This document shows, piece after piece, positions 7,599 to 15,838 of a stretch of DNA of 64,000 nucleotides. Source of the DNA: a virus; the IMG/VR virus record IMGVR_UViG_3300049001_000044, positions 62,001 to 126,000 of that record, one strand, 5' to 3'. The stretch's first letter is position 1. Each line of letters starts with the position of its first letter. Position numbers and translations under genes: made by a program. The notes beneath the pieces were generated by a model, which was not told the DNA's origin, ran no database searches, and saw nothing but the letters and a program-made list of their open reading frames with translations.

Positions 7599-7774
7599 CA
7601 CTTGTCCTTTCGCTTGTCAACTTCTACTTCCAAACCATCAACATAACCATCGTAGTCAGTGTGGACACGGACGGTCACTGCGCTGTGCGACACATCCAAT
7701 TCCTTCGCAAGCAGTAACTCCAAATCTGCTTTCGTGTACTCATAGGTGATGACGTCAGATTTAATTCTCGGCAT
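7598..7774 (-). CDS. Small hypothetical protein (58 aa)
   Basis: Begins MPRIKSDVITYEYTKADLEL and ends EVEVDKRKDK. AAAGGA precedes the ATG; the ORF overlaps the upstream gene by 14 nt and the downstream ATP-grasp gene by a TGATG junction, as is typical of this genome. No family recognised. Confidence 0.65.
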   Translation of the reverse strand: MPRIKSDVITYEYTKADLELLLAKELDVSHSAVTVRVHTDYDGYVDGLEVEVDKRKDK

Positions 7775-8012
7775 TTTTAATCCTTTCTTTCAACATTGCG
7801 TCAGCGCAACGATAGGCCCAGTGAGCAAAGTCACCAGGAGAATTGCAACCAGTGACTGGATTGCCCGTTACTCCTGCAAGAGCCTGGCCAGCGAATTGAT
7901 CGCGAAGCTCAAGCGGATGCAGGGGCGTCTTCATTATCTTCAACGCCTCTGCCATGGTCAACCCGTAGCGGTCTCGTACCAAGGCGATTACATCATGGAT
8001 TGTTGGAGTCAT
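7761..8012 (-). CDS. Hypothetical protein (83 aa)
   Basis: Mostly helical (HDVIALVRDRYGLTMAEAL). Overlaps the RNA-ligase gene by 4 nt (ATGA) and the 58-aa gene by 14 nt, so co-translated. Function unknown. Confidence 0.65.
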   Translation of the reverse strand: MTPTIHDVIALVRDRYGLTMAEALKIMKTPLHPLELRDQFAGQALAGVTGNPVTGCNSPGDFAHWAYRCADAMLKERIKNAEN

Positions 8013-9064
8013 TTTGCAAGTTGGTTAGGGGTGAATTGGCGTCCAGCGCGCCAATGTTTGGTGGTTTGAACGTGACCCTTGCGAACGAACTTGGCGACAG
8101 ATTTTCGGAACTCGCCGTACTTGAAACCTTCAGCGAGCCTTACCACGTAGCCTTCGTCCTTCGTGAAGTCCATCTTCAAATCCACATGAAGCGTCTCAAT
8201 GTACTTCGAGATGAAGATACCTTCCCACAGCACAGGCACAGGGGTGATATCCAGCAACTTGAACCACAGCAGTGTTTCATCCCATGGCAGGCATTCGTTG
8301 CGTTCATTCCAGATGCTGAAGCCGAGGAAGTAGCTGCTCAGCCCGTCGTAATGGATGGAATGTTCAGCCCACAGATTTTCACCACATACGCGCCAACCCG
8401 CTGGCAAGTTGAAGCAAACGTTCTCGATGAGGAACTTCTTCACCCATGCTCTGTCTTCGCCACCACGTGAATCAATCGAACGGGCATGGACGTGACCATC
8501 ACTGTAGCAGGTGGTGTTCTCGCCATCCATTTTCCTGGTGATGACAACATACTTGCCTTCAAACTGCGAGCAGTCCTTCAACGCCTTGTCATCATCATGG
8601 ATACCTGGCGACCAAGGAAGGTGGAAAGTGCGTTCGTACTTCACGTAGGGAGTGAAGAGCTCAAGCACATTCGCTAACACCTTCTGCACGGACTCGTCAT
8701 GGAACAACTCGCCCATCCCTCTACGCCCATCTTCAAGAATTGGGTTGCCCCACTTGTCGTAGACGTGGTCAGGGTAGAAGTGCGGAGGCACTATCTTCCT
8801 AGTGATGCCTGCTTTCTCCCTCACCTCTTCGACCGAGTAGATTGTCTTCTCGCACATGAGGTGGTGTTCCTCGCAGACGGTTGCACCATTTTCCAGGTAG
8901 TAGCCACCATCAGGCCAGAGCCTGCGCTCTAGGATGTGATGAGCATCCAATTTCCCTTCGGGCGTTTCTTCTGCCTTCTTCCCGCAGAACACGCATCGAT
9001 GATTGTCACGGGCAAATGTTCCCTCTCGGAAAGCATCCCGTGTTAGTAAGATTGGTTCCTTCAT
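8009..9064 (-). CDS. HNH domain fused to an RNA ligase
   Basis: 351 aa, two domains. Residues about 15-75 are an HNH nuclease-like module: CVFCG, AHHILERRLWPDGG, then ATVCEEHH. Residues about 160-340 are a nucleotidyltransferase RNA ligase: motif I KMDGEN (adenylated Lys), motif III GENLWAEHSIHY, motif IV EGYVVR and motif V KFVRK. RNA ligases of this type reseal cut RNA. Joining a nuclease-type zinc module to a ligase in one chain is unusual. Starts with an ATGA overlap after a 44-aa membrane peptide. Confidence 0.8.
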   Translation of the reverse strand: MKEPILLTRDAFREGTFARDNHRCVFCGKKAEETPEGKLDAHHILERRLWPDGGYYLENGATVCEEHHLMCEKTIYSVEEVREKAGITRKIVPPHFYPDHVYDKWGNPILEDGRRGMGELFHDESVQKVLANVLELFTPYVKYERTFHLPWSPGIHDDDKALKDCSQFEGKYVVITRKMDGENTTCYSDGHVHARSIDSRGGEDRAWVKKFLIENVCFNLPAGWRVCGENLWAEHSIHYDGLSSYFLGFSIWNERNECLPWDETLLWFKLLDITPVPVLWEGIFISKYIETLHVDLKMDFTKDEGYVVRLAEGFKYGEFRKSVAKFVRKGHVQTTKHWRAGRQFTPNQLAK

Positions 9065-9195
9065 TTCTTCTTATTCCTTTTATGGAAGATCACCACAATG
9101 GTGACGATCACAACTACACCACCCAGGATGGCGCCAATTGCTGCAGGAGGAAGTAGGGAAATATCGCCGGTATTGGCGTAAGTGATCGCGTTCAT
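9061..9195 (-). CDS. Single-pass membrane peptide (44 aa)
   Basis: Begins MNAITYANTG, then one strong hydrophobic helix (IGAILGGVVVIVTIVVIF), then a basic tail HKRNKKK. No Shine-Dalgarno site is present: the ATG lies 6 nt after a TACAAT -10 box, so the mRNA may be leaderless. It overlaps the HNH-RNA ligase start by ATGA, which supports real translation. Confidence 0.6.
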   Translation of the reverse strand: MNAITYANTGDISLLPPAAIGAILGGVVVIVTIVVIFHKRNKKK

Positions 9196-9201
9196 AATGG
9201 T

Positions 9202-9234
9202 ATTGTAGCTTGTTGCACTTTGGAAATAAACTGA
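9202..9234 (-). promoter_or_regulatory. TGCAGTTTTTG-type promoter (variant)
   Basis: Box TCAGTTTATT, 17 nt, TACAAT on the minus strand. Upstream of the membrane peptide and HNH-RNA ligase. Confidence 0.55.
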
Positions 9235-9307
9235 GGTGCTCAGAGACCTCCGTATAGTTTGTAATGATTGTTATTGTGCATTTTGCACTGAGGTCTCTGA
9301 GCACCTC
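9233..9307. repeat. Intergenic hairpin repeat 1
   Basis: Perfect 18-bp inverted arms (9233-9250 and 9290-9307, GAGGTGCTCAGAGACCTC) around a 39-nt AT-rich loop. The arm sequence recurs near 19040 and 38641. It separates a leftward and a rightward unit. Confidence 0.75.
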
Positions 9308-9355
9308 TGGTGACCTCCAGAATACATAGGAAGCACATCAATAGCATTGAGAGTC

Positions 9356-9384
9356 TTGACAACATTCAATAAGCAAAAAGTTAT
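9356..9384 (+). promoter_or_regulatory. Sigma70-like promoter
   Basis: TTGACA at 9356-9361, then a 17-nt spacer and a poor -10 (AGTTAT). It precedes the rightward pair of stress-type genes and looks like a host-type promoter, unlike the phage promoters elsewhere. Confidence 0.4.
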
Positions 9385-9425
9385 CAAGAAATAAAATGTA
9401 ATTGTAGCAACGTTACGGAGGTTAA

Positions 9426-9683
9426 ATGAAAAAAGGTTTAGTTACCCCCTTTGATAATCCACCCACTGCGCCTTTCACCAATTTGCAGGCGGTGCGTGAT
9501 TGGCATCAGCAATACGCAGTCAGTTGCGAGCGCAAGGCCGAACGTCATGCAGTAACGGCGCAGACCACAGGTGGCAGTAATAGCGCCTCGCATGCCAACC
9601 ACTTCTCGGAAAGGGCGAAGATGCACCAGTCGGCGGTGAATTTGATCGATGAGATCATCTCGCCCGCCAAGTTGGCCGCATGA
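9426..9683 (+). CDS. Hypothetical protein (85 aa), rightward
   Basis: ACGGAGGTTAA precedes the ATG. Polar and His/Ala-rich with no recognisable domain (YAVSCERKAERHAV). It is the first of two genes transcribed against the general direction, followed by a KGG-repeat gene and a terminator, so the pair resembles an inserted cargo unit. Confidence 0.7.
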   Translation: MKKGLVTPFDNPPTAPFTNLQAVRDWHQQYAVSCERKAERHAVTAQTTGGSNSASHANHFSERAKMHQSAVNLIDEIISPAKLAA

Positions 9684-9748
9684 GGACCCAGCACGGGAAG
9701 TTTGGGCAGCCACTACCACCTGCGTGAATTATTTCCTTGGGAGGTTTA

Positions 9749-9985
9749 ATGACTGATGTTGCAAAACTGAAGCGCGGCTTCGCTGCGATGTCCCCTGAAA
9801 AACAGCGGGAAATTGCAAGTAAAGGCGGCAAGGCCGCGCATGCCATGGGCTTCGCCCATCAATTCACCAGTGAAAACGCTGCAGAAGCAGGAAGGAAAGG
9901 AGGGCTGAAAATCAGTAAGGACCGTGAACACATGTCCAGGATAGGAACCCTAGGGGCGCTGAAGATCGGACGCGGCGGCCACTAG
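9749..9985 (+). CDS. KGG-repeat stress-type protein
   Basis: 78 aa. GGGAGGTTTA fixes the start at 9749. The pattern SPEKQREIASKGGKAAH followed by EAGRKGGLKIS is the KGG repeat of bacterial general-stress proteins, such as the E. coli YciG group. Such short hydrophilic proteins are linked to stress or motility; their mechanism is unclear. Probably of bacterial origin. Confidence 0.8.
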   Translation: MTDVAKLKRGFAAMSPEKQREIASKGGKAAHAMGFAHQFTSENAAEAGRKGGLKISKDREHMSRIGTLGALKIGRGGH

Positions 9986-10001
9986 GGTATTGAAAACCTT
10001 T

Positions 10002-10024
10002 AGGGGCCGAGGAGGGCCCCTTTT
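10002..10024 (+). terminator. Terminator
   Basis: GGGGCC/GGCCCC stem followed by TTTT on the plus strand, closing the KGG unit. Confidence 0.8.
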
Positions 10025-10029
10025 CCGTT

Positions 10030-11259
10030 TTAGAGTTCTATCACGTCCTCAGCTGTGGGGCCGTAGGAGAGGTACTTGACGTTGACTTCAGGGATTCGGT
10101 CAGCGATCACCTTTGACAGTTCATCAGTGAGGATGGTGATGAGCTGCCCTCCCAAGTTCACGTTCAACTTTTCACCAACTTGATCCAGGCAAGTGATCAT
10201 CAGTTGGGGTTTGTTGACATGGATACCAGTGATTTTGCTCAAGCTGTAGGATCGCTGAATATCCCTACTGATCATCAGCGACAAGGTATCCACATCCAAT
10301 GGTGCGTAGCGGAAGTGTCCTTGCCAAGGGCCAGTTACGTTCGTCTTATCTGTGGGGATTTGTGTAGACGTGATAGGGAGATTCTCCATCTTCAGAGGGC
10401 CGGCGCCGTGACGCGTGAGGTAGCACCTAGTGATGTAGACTGGGGTGATCTCGTTGTAGAACGTCTCGTACGCAGTCAAGATGCTTGATGGCAGTCCCGT
10501 GACCGAGCGAGTGACGTGAGGGAAGATTCCCAGCTGTTCATCCAACATCAAACCTTGTGCGCCTTCAATGATGAGGTCAGTGTAGGGGCGGGTGTAGTCA
10601 GCGCGAATGCTCTTCAACGGGGAGAGCATCGTTGCGTCGTGTTCGAAGTCAGGATTTTCGAACATCTGCAGGAACGGCGCAGCCTCTTCCTCGTCGACCC
10701 TGTCCTTCAACAGCTCGTATTCTTTCTTCCAGTACTCATTGAAGATATGTTGCAAGGTGCGGGACATCTGGTAGATGGAGGTCTGCTTCACCATGCCAAG
10801 CGTGATGCTGCGGCCGGCGAGGCTGCGAGTGACCGTCTCGTTGATGCCTAACCCGCAAGAACCGTGGCGCCCTTTACCACGGGACAACTCGCGAAGAGAG
10901 TTCAATGCCATGTCGTAGATGATGGTGACGCGGCATTCGGGGTGAGCAATAATCTTGTCCTCAAGATCCACACCCATCAGATTGAGCTGGTCAATCTCTT
11001 TAGTGAGGGAGTAGGGATTGAGGATGAACTGCCGAGCGAGGTAGGTGTTGGCACCAGCAAAGGTACCTGCACCAATATGACCGAAGACATGGCGTTTACC
11101 ATCCTTCGTTTCGACGGTGTGTCCTGCTTGAGCACCACCGTTTTGGCGTGCTACGAGGGAAGGTTTTCCTGCCTTACGAACGAGATAGTCCGTAGTCAGT
11201 CCCTTACCCTCATCGCCGAAGTTTGCACCAATTACTGCAAAAGCGTGATTCATCGACAT
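10030..11259 (-). CDS. purA: Adenylosuccinate synthetase-like (PurA/PurZ family)
   Basis: 409 aa, close to the 430 aa of PurA. The GTP/active-site loop FGDEGKG near residue 15 keeps the catalytic Asp, and GHT is present in NGGAQAGHTV. Family enzymes join aspartate to IMP with GTP; a phage branch (PurZ) makes diaminopurine nucleotides. The retained Asp argues for ordinary PurA chemistry, but the usual Asn before AGHT is Gln and the protein is divergent. Start ATG 11259 follows AAAGGTGG; an in-frame ATG at 11277 is upstream of that site. Confidence 0.85.
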   Translation of the reverse strand: MSMNHAFAVIGANFGDEGKGLTTDYLVRKAGKPSLVARQNGGAQAGHTVETKDGKRHVFGHIGAGTFAGANTYLARQFILNPYSLTKEIDQLNLMGVDLEDKIIAHPECRVTIIYDMALNSLRELSRGKGRHGSCGLGINETVTRSLAGRSITLGMVKQTSIYQMSRTLQHIFNEYWKKEYELLKDRVDEEEAAPFLQMFENPDFEHDATMLSPLKSIRADYTRPYTDLIIEGAQGLMLDEQLGIFPHVTRSVTGLPSSILTAYETFYNEITPVYITRCYLTRHGAGPLKMENLPITSTQIPTDKTNVTGPWQGHFRYAPLDVDTLSLMISRDIQRSYSLSKITGIHVNKPQLMITCLDQVGEKLNVNLGGQLITILTDELSKVIADRIPEVNVKYLSYGPTAEDVIEL

Positions 11260-11292
11260 CGTGTTGCCACCTTTCATCGTTTGTTGCTTTTG

Positions 11293-11922
11293 TTAACCCA
11301 AATCAGTTTGCTCTGCGTGGTACTTCTGTGGATTCTTGTCGTCTCGCCATACCTTGACGTGGATAGGATCGTGGAGCTCGACATTGTCTTTGTCATCTTC
11401 TCCTCTCCAATCTTCGTTCTTCAGCGTGATGTTGAAGATTGCCCAGGCAACTTCCCTTCCGCTCTTCTTCCAGCGGCCGCGAAGATCAAGTGCGTCGACT
11501 CCCTTGTCGTCAATCCATGCATCTGCGATCTCACCCATGTGGATGTGATTTTCATCGCAGACTTTCTTCAGGGCTCCATCGCTCAGCCTGATCTCGTCTT
11601 CGAAGGAATCTTCGAAGCGTTGTGCTTTGCTCGCCCGGTCAGCCTTGTCAGTTTCCGCCTTGACCGTTTCAGGGTCGCGCAGCTCCTGTGCCTTCCAACC
11701 TGGCTTGAGATCGTCTTTGCTTGGTTGATGTTCGAAGCGTTGGGAAGTACCGTCAGGGTAGAAGGCGAAATAGACCTTGTGCTTTCCCTTGCCGTTGACG
11801 CCCAGCTTACCCACCAAGTCTCCCTTGATGATCTCGCCATACACCTGGCCACCTACTCGCTCAAGACGAGCAATCAGGTCTTCAATCGTGGTTTTATTTT
11901 CTAGCAGCTCATGGACTTTCAT
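11293..11922 (-). CDS. Putative head-internal protein (209 aa)
   Basis: N-terminus MKVHELLENKTT with LLE|N, the same leader as the 1.2-3.9 kb operon. GAGGATCAC precedes the ATG and a late promoter lies at 11959-11966. The body is charged (DDKDNVELHDPIHVKVWRDD) and not recognised. Isolated between metabolic genes, but with its own late promoter. Confidence 0.75.
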   Translation of the reverse strand: MKVHELLENKTTIEDLIARLERVGGQVYGEIIKGDLVGKLGVNGKGKHKVYFAFYPDGTSQRFEHQPSKDDLKPGWKAQELRDPETVKAETDKADRASKAQRFEDSFEDEIRLSDGALKKVCDENHIHMGEIADAWIDDKGVDALDLRGRWKKSGREVAWAIFNITLKNEDWRGEDDKDNVELHDPIHVKVWRDDKNPQKYHAEQTDLG

Positions 11923-11958
11923 TTTATGTGATCCTCAAATTGAGTGTAAGTGATCTCA

Positions 11959-11966
11959 TATTTATT
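11959..11966 (-). promoter_or_regulatory. Late promoter, AATAAATA
   Basis: T4-type late octamer about 37 nt upstream of the capsid-targeted 209-aa gene. Confidence 0.65.
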
Positions 11967-11998
11967 TTAACACAATCAAAATCAACATGCACAAAAGG

Positions 11999-12022
11999 CA
12001 CAGGACTTTTACATCCTGTGCC
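11999..12022 (-). terminator. Terminator
   Basis: GGCACAGGA/TCCTGTGCC stem, then CTTTTG on the minus strand, after the 130-aa gene. Confidence 0.75.
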
Positions 12023-12048
12023 CCTCTGTCTCCTCTACTTCTAGAGAA

Positions 12049-12441
12049 TTACTTCACGTCGAACTCGACCTCGTGCTTGACACCCTTGGCATCGTAAAAG
12101 AAGAGCTCGATGCCGGAGATAGGTGCGCCATTACCCTCGCAGGTTATGTCACCCTCGTAGAACTCATCGCTGAAACCTTCAGCGATTTGGTTGTCCGGGT
12201 CTTCGATGCCGTTCGCAGCCAGGATTTCTGCTGCCTGATCTTCCAGGTATTCACCATCTTCCAGGCCGTCGATGATCAGCAGATCCTGCTTCAGTCGTTC
12301 TTCCTCATCCATGCCGTAGTGGATGGTCCGCTCAGTATCGCCATCTGCATCGCCATGCATGTAGGTAACATTCAGCTCATACATGTTCTCGTAGGATGGG
12401 AGGGAGACCTGTTTGCCTACTTTCAGTTCAACGTTTTTCAT
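12049..12441 (-). CDS. Acidic hypothetical protein (130 aa)
   Basis: Very acidic (DADGDTERTIHYGMDEEER; C-terminus HEVEFDVK). Directly downstream of the VWA gene and ended by a terminator, so probably part of the 12.0-14.1 kb VWA unit. No family recognised. Confidence 0.65.
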   Translation of the reverse strand: MKNVELKVGKQVSLPSYENMYELNVTYMHGDADGDTERTIHYGMDEEERLKQDLLIIDGLEDGEYLEDQAAEILAANGIEDPDNQIAEGFSDEFYEGDITCEGNGAPISGIELFFYDAKGVKHEVEFDVK

Positions 12442-12448
12442 TTTTTGA

Positions 12449-13348
12449 TTAGCCTTGGGTCAGTGCGTTCTTGAATGCGTGGCGGAGATCGTCAGGGCAA
12501 TTGCTCGACTCGATCACGTCGTAGATGTCTTCGCCTTGTGCGATCTTCAGGGTCGCGGTGACGACATCAGCCAGCTTCTTGTGGTTGCGCAGGAAGATGA
12601 CATTCGGACCCAACAGCTTGTTCCATGCCGAAGCGACATTGTCAGGGTAGTGGCGGAAGTGGCTGCCTTCTTCCGTGACAATGTGGAAGACCTTGTACTT
12701 CTCTTGCACCACGCTGAGCAGCGATTGGATGCTTTCGACTTCAGGCACGTCATTCGACCCGAATACCCGACGCAGATGCTCTTTGCTCAGTGGAGTCGGC
12801 GGCGGCGGTTCATCGCCGATCGTGAAGAGGAAACCCTTCTGACCGCGACGATCGAAGGAGTCGATCTTGGTTCGGTGGGCAGCGAAGTACCACGGCAGAT
12901 CGTACGACTCGTGATGATTGCCACCGCCACCGCTCTCAAGATACAGAGTGCGCAGCTGTTCGATCAGAGGAATGGCACCGGCTTCGAACTGCGAAACTTG
13001 CAGGGGAGCTTGGTCACTTGCACGAACATCGCCGATGCCCATGAACATGATGTGCGGATCGGTGACAGGCTGGTCTTCGTAGATCGACTCCATCAGCGGC
13101 TGCAGACCTTCACGTGCGATGTTCTCGGCCACGAAGCCCATCGAACCAGTTACGTCCAGGCCGAAGATAACCGGAGTGGAGCTGGGGTTGGCCGCGCTGT
13201 CGCACGATTCACGCAGCATGATCTTGGCCGGGTCCAGGCCAGCAGGCAGGTAGCGGCTTTCGAAGATTTGTTCGCGGCTCTTCGATTCGAGCTTGTGAGT
13301 TGAACGGTAGGAGACGTATTCATTGCTGTCAAAACGGTGGTTACCCAT
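12449..13348 (-). CDS. Von Willebrand factor A domain protein
   Basis: 299 aa. The MIDAS metal site is seen as FGLDVTGSMG near residue 72, with later GIGD and TIGDEPPPPTP segments. Start ATG 13348 follows AAAGGAAAGATC. VWA proteins of this kind accompany Ter-type stress modules, and a full one lies at 26-31 kb. Its partner is likely the Met-rich protein just upstream. Confidence 0.85.
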   Translation of the reverse strand: MGNHRFDSNEYVSYRSTHKLESKSREQIFESRYLPAGLDPAKIMLRESCDSAANPSSTPVIFGLDVTGSMGFVAENIAREGLQPLMESIYEDQPVTDPHIMFMGIGDVRASDQAPLQVSQFEAGAIPLIEQLRTLYLESGGGGNHHESYDLPWYFAAHRTKIDSFDRRGQKGFLFTIGDEPPPPTPLSKEHLRRVFGSNDVPEVESIQSLLSVVQEKYKVFHIVTEEGSHFRHYPDNVASAWNKLLGPNVIFLRNHKKLADVVTATLKIAQGEDIYDVIESSNCPDDLRHAFKNALTQG

Positions 13349-13400
13349 GATCTTTCCTTTCAGAGCGGAGAGAGGAATCCTCTCTCCTTGTTGATGTTGA

Positions 13401-14081
13401 TTAGCCGCGGAACGGAGTCTTGCTGCGACCACCGTAGCTATCGTTGCTATCGCCGCTGAACATCTTCATCATCTGCATTTGCATCATCATCTGCATCATG
13501 TTGGCGCCACCTGCTGCACCTGCTGCCGGGTCCGTACCTGCTGCGCCGGTCTGCATCATCAACATCATTGGCATCATCTTCTCGAGATCGAGATCGTCGC
13601 CGCCCATCATGATCATCGGCAGCAACATGCCTTGCATTGCGCCCAGACCGGTAGCACCACCTGGCAGCATGGTAGTCAGCGAGCGAACAACCATCACGCC
13701 GCTATCGAGGCCGAACATCTGCACTTTCGGCGGGTTCCATGCCTGGATGGTACCGTTAGCACGCATGATTTTGAAGGTGCCTTTCTCGCTCTTCGAGATG
13801 ACCCAGCCAGGAGTATCGCCCGTGGTGTAGATCATATCGCCGACATTCACGGCTTCCTTCGGAGTGGATTGTGCGAAGGCAGGAACCGCGACGGCCATGT
13901 CTTCGAAGAAGTTGATGGTGATCGAAGCGTCTTCGCCTTCACCATCGATCGAAGCGATACCGTCTTTCGTTTGGACGCCGATCTTACCACTCATCAGGTC
14001 CCATACGACGCCATCGACACGGCGGAAGAAGCGGTTCATCAGTGCATCGCCACCAGGCATTTTGAATTTCGACATGTTCAT
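13401..14081 (-). CDS. Hypothetical protein with Met-rich C-terminus
   Basis: 226 aa. The N-terminal part (residues 1-130) looks like beta-rich domains. The C-terminus is extremely methionine-rich with Gly/Ala linkers (MMQMMMQMQMMKMF) and ends SKTPFRG. Start at 14081 follows AAGGA; a longer in-frame start at 14150 would add a CPCC zinc-knuckle-like leader but has no ribosome site. Similar Met-rich proteins accompany VWA proteins in ter-like loci. Confidence 0.65.
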   Translation of the reverse strand: MNMSKFKMPGGDALMNRFFRRVDGVVWDLMSGKIGVQTKDGIASIDGEGEDASITINFFEDMAVAVPAFAQSTPKEAVNVGDMIYTTGDTPGWVISKSEKGTFKIMRANGTIQAWNPPKVQMFGLDSGVMVVRSLTTMLPGGATGLGAMQGMLLPMIMMGGDDLDLEKMMPMMLMMQTGAAGTDPAAGAAGGANMMQMMMQMQMMKMFSGDSNDSYGGRSKTPFRG

Positions 14082-14170
14082 TTTCATTTCCTTTTTGCAG
14101 TTGCCCTCTGTCTCGAAACAGCAAGGGCAGATTGGTTTGGTGTACTTCATCTTGTTAGGCTTGCAGTTGA

Positions 14171-14204
14171 ATTGTAGCTTGTTAGCATTCACTTCAAAAC
14201 TGCA
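14171..14204 (-). promoter_or_regulatory. TGCAGTTTTTG-type promoter (variant)
   Basis: TGCAGTTTTGA, 17 nt, TACAAT. Drives the Met-rich/VWA/acidic unit. Confidence 0.65.
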
Positions 14205-14216
14205 AGCCCACTCGCT

Positions 14217-15731
14217 TTAGGCTTCCGTGTTCTGACGCATTTCGTCCAGGGTGATCTCGTTGTAGAGGTCACCGTAGTGGTAGACGATCTGGTGCAGGTC
14301 TTCCAGGGTGTGGTGCAGGTCACCTTGGTCGATACGGACAGTCTTGATCTCGTTAGTCACGGTATCGCGAACCAGAGTCAGCACACCTTCCTTCGACTTC
14401 TTGCCAGCGTCAGTGACGGGGTCCTTCGCGATGCCGACCCATTCACCATCGACCAGGATCGAAGATGCTTTCTGGGCGAACTTGTACTTGTCGCGATTGA
14501 CTTTCTGCAGCAGTGCACCACCAGAACCGAAGATGATGCAGTCAGCCGAGTAGTTCAAGCCGATGACGATGTTGCCCAGCAGGGTACGGATTGCGGAGTG
14601 ATCCACACCATCGCCTTGGATGATGCCGACGTAGCGGATCTTCTTGTGGCCGGTGCTGGTGTAGTCGAAGCCATAAGCATCTTCCTGCATCTTAAGGATT
14701 TTAGGAACGATTTCCATCATGTCGCCGCTGTCCGGGCGGAAGACCACCTTGATGCCTGATGCCTTGATCAGTTCGACGAATGGAGGAGAGCAGAGTCGAG
14801 CTGCGCAGCGGAAGACATCGCGGCCATCGATGACGAGGGAGAGGATCTTGGCACCCAGCTTCTTCGCCGATGCGATCTGGTGCTCGAGGTAGTGGATTTC
14901 GCCGGCATCGTCCAGGCCGAAGGAACATTCCACACTGTGTTCAGTGGCGTAGACGGAGAAAGCAGCCATGTCGCACTTGTAGAAGTGGTTCGCAGCCAGC
15001 ACACCTTCGATGGTATCAGAACCCATGAAGTTGATGAGGTGAGCAAAGCCACCGATTTCAGCCTGCTCCGCGCAGGTAACACCGCGGCCGCCGAAGTCGT
15101 GGTAGGCGAAGCCGATCATCGACATGTCTGCACCCGACAACTTGTAGTAGTGCTTGATTTCCTGCTTAATGTCGTAGTCATCGGTCGCGATGGTGGTGGG
15201 GTACCAGATACCGCGGAGGATGATGGTCTCGAAGTAAGCGGACATCCAGAACAGGTCTTCGTCCAGGCAGGTGACCGTGTACAGAGCGTTGCCGCCCGGA
15301 ACCTTGGTGCCTTCCTTCGCTGCACGAATGATGAGAGGAGCGTAGCCGTTGTACTTCTCCACCACTTTCTCCCAGTCCTTGCGGGAAACCAGGGAGTAGC
15401 CGAAGTGCTTCAGCGAGAACGCTTCAGCTTCGTCGATGTGGAATTTGGTGATGCGCTGGGTAAAGTAGCGCTTCAGCAGCATCTGCATACCGGCAGGAAC
15501 GATGGTCTCGTCCTTGGATACGCGGGCTTCGCCGTAGCTGGACATGCCCTTGATGCCGGGACGGTACGAGAAGGCGTGTGCACCCTTGTACGAGTCCGAA
15601 CGGAGGATGAGGGAGATGATGAGCCGATCCAGGTAGGTGTACTTCTTGTCCGTGCTGGATGGAGTGAGGTACTTGGAAATGAAGTCGAACTTCTGTACCA
15701 AGCCGATTGCGCTGCTTGCAACTTGAGTCAT
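14217..15731 (-). CDS. nadV: Nicotinamide phosphoribosyltransferase (NAMPT)
   Basis: 504 aa, full length for NAMPT. It makes NMN from nicotinamide and PRPP. Landmarks: SYGEARVSKDE early, WYPTTIATDDYDI, VFRPDSGDMMEI (substrate/PRPP-binding Arg-Asp) and FGSGGALLQKVNRDKYKFAQK. With the NMNAT-Nudix protein at 17.2-18.3 kb it gives a two-step route from nicotinamide to NAD+, the NARP2 arrangement by which phages rebuild NAD+ after defence systems deplete it. Confidence 0.95.
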   Translation of the reverse strand: MTQVASSAIGLVQKFDFISKYLTPSSTDKKYTYLDRLIISLILRSDSYKGAHAFSYRPGIKGMSSYGEARVSKDETIVPAGMQMLLKRYFTQRITKFHIDEAEAFSLKHFGYSLVSRKDWEKVVEKYNGYAPLIIRAAKEGTKVPGGNALYTVTCLDEDLFWMSAYFETIILRGIWYPTTIATDDYDIKQEIKHYYKLSGADMSMIGFAYHDFGGRGVTCAEQAEIGGFAHLINFMGSDTIEGVLAANHFYKCDMAAFSVYATEHSVECSFGLDDAGEIHYLEHQIASAKKLGAKILSLVIDGRDVFRCAARLCSPPFVELIKASGIKVVFRPDSGDMMEIVPKILKMQEDAYGFDYTSTGHKKIRYVGIIQGDGVDHSAIRTLLGNIVIGLNYSADCIIFGSGGALLQKVNRDKYKFAQKASSILVDGEWVGIAKDPVTDAGKKSKEGVLTLVRDTVTNEIKTVRIDQGDLHHTLEDLHQIVYHYGDLYNEITLDEMRQNTEA

Positions 15732-15804
15732 GATAAAGCTCCTTTATCTAAAATTTGGCTTTGCGTCTATCGCTTTGCCGTGGTCATCAAGAGTTGATAT
15801 TGAA

Positions 15805-15838
15805 ATTGTATTACTTCAAGTACGTTTCAAAAACTGCA
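15805..15838 (-). promoter_or_regulatory. TGCAGTTTTTG-type promoter
   Basis: TGCAGTTTTTG, 17 nt, TACAAT, embedded in the last codons of the upstream gene and driving NAMPT. Confidence 0.75.

Noticed and set aside
10030-11259. PurZ (diaminopurine synthesis) as firm identity
   Set aside because: The catalytic Asp of PurA (GDEGKG) is kept, whereas PurZ changes it; left as PurA/PurZ family.
13479-14177. Long His-rich plus-strand ORF opposite the Met-rich gene
   Set aside because: His runs are simply the complement of Met codons (ATG/CAT); no ribosome site.
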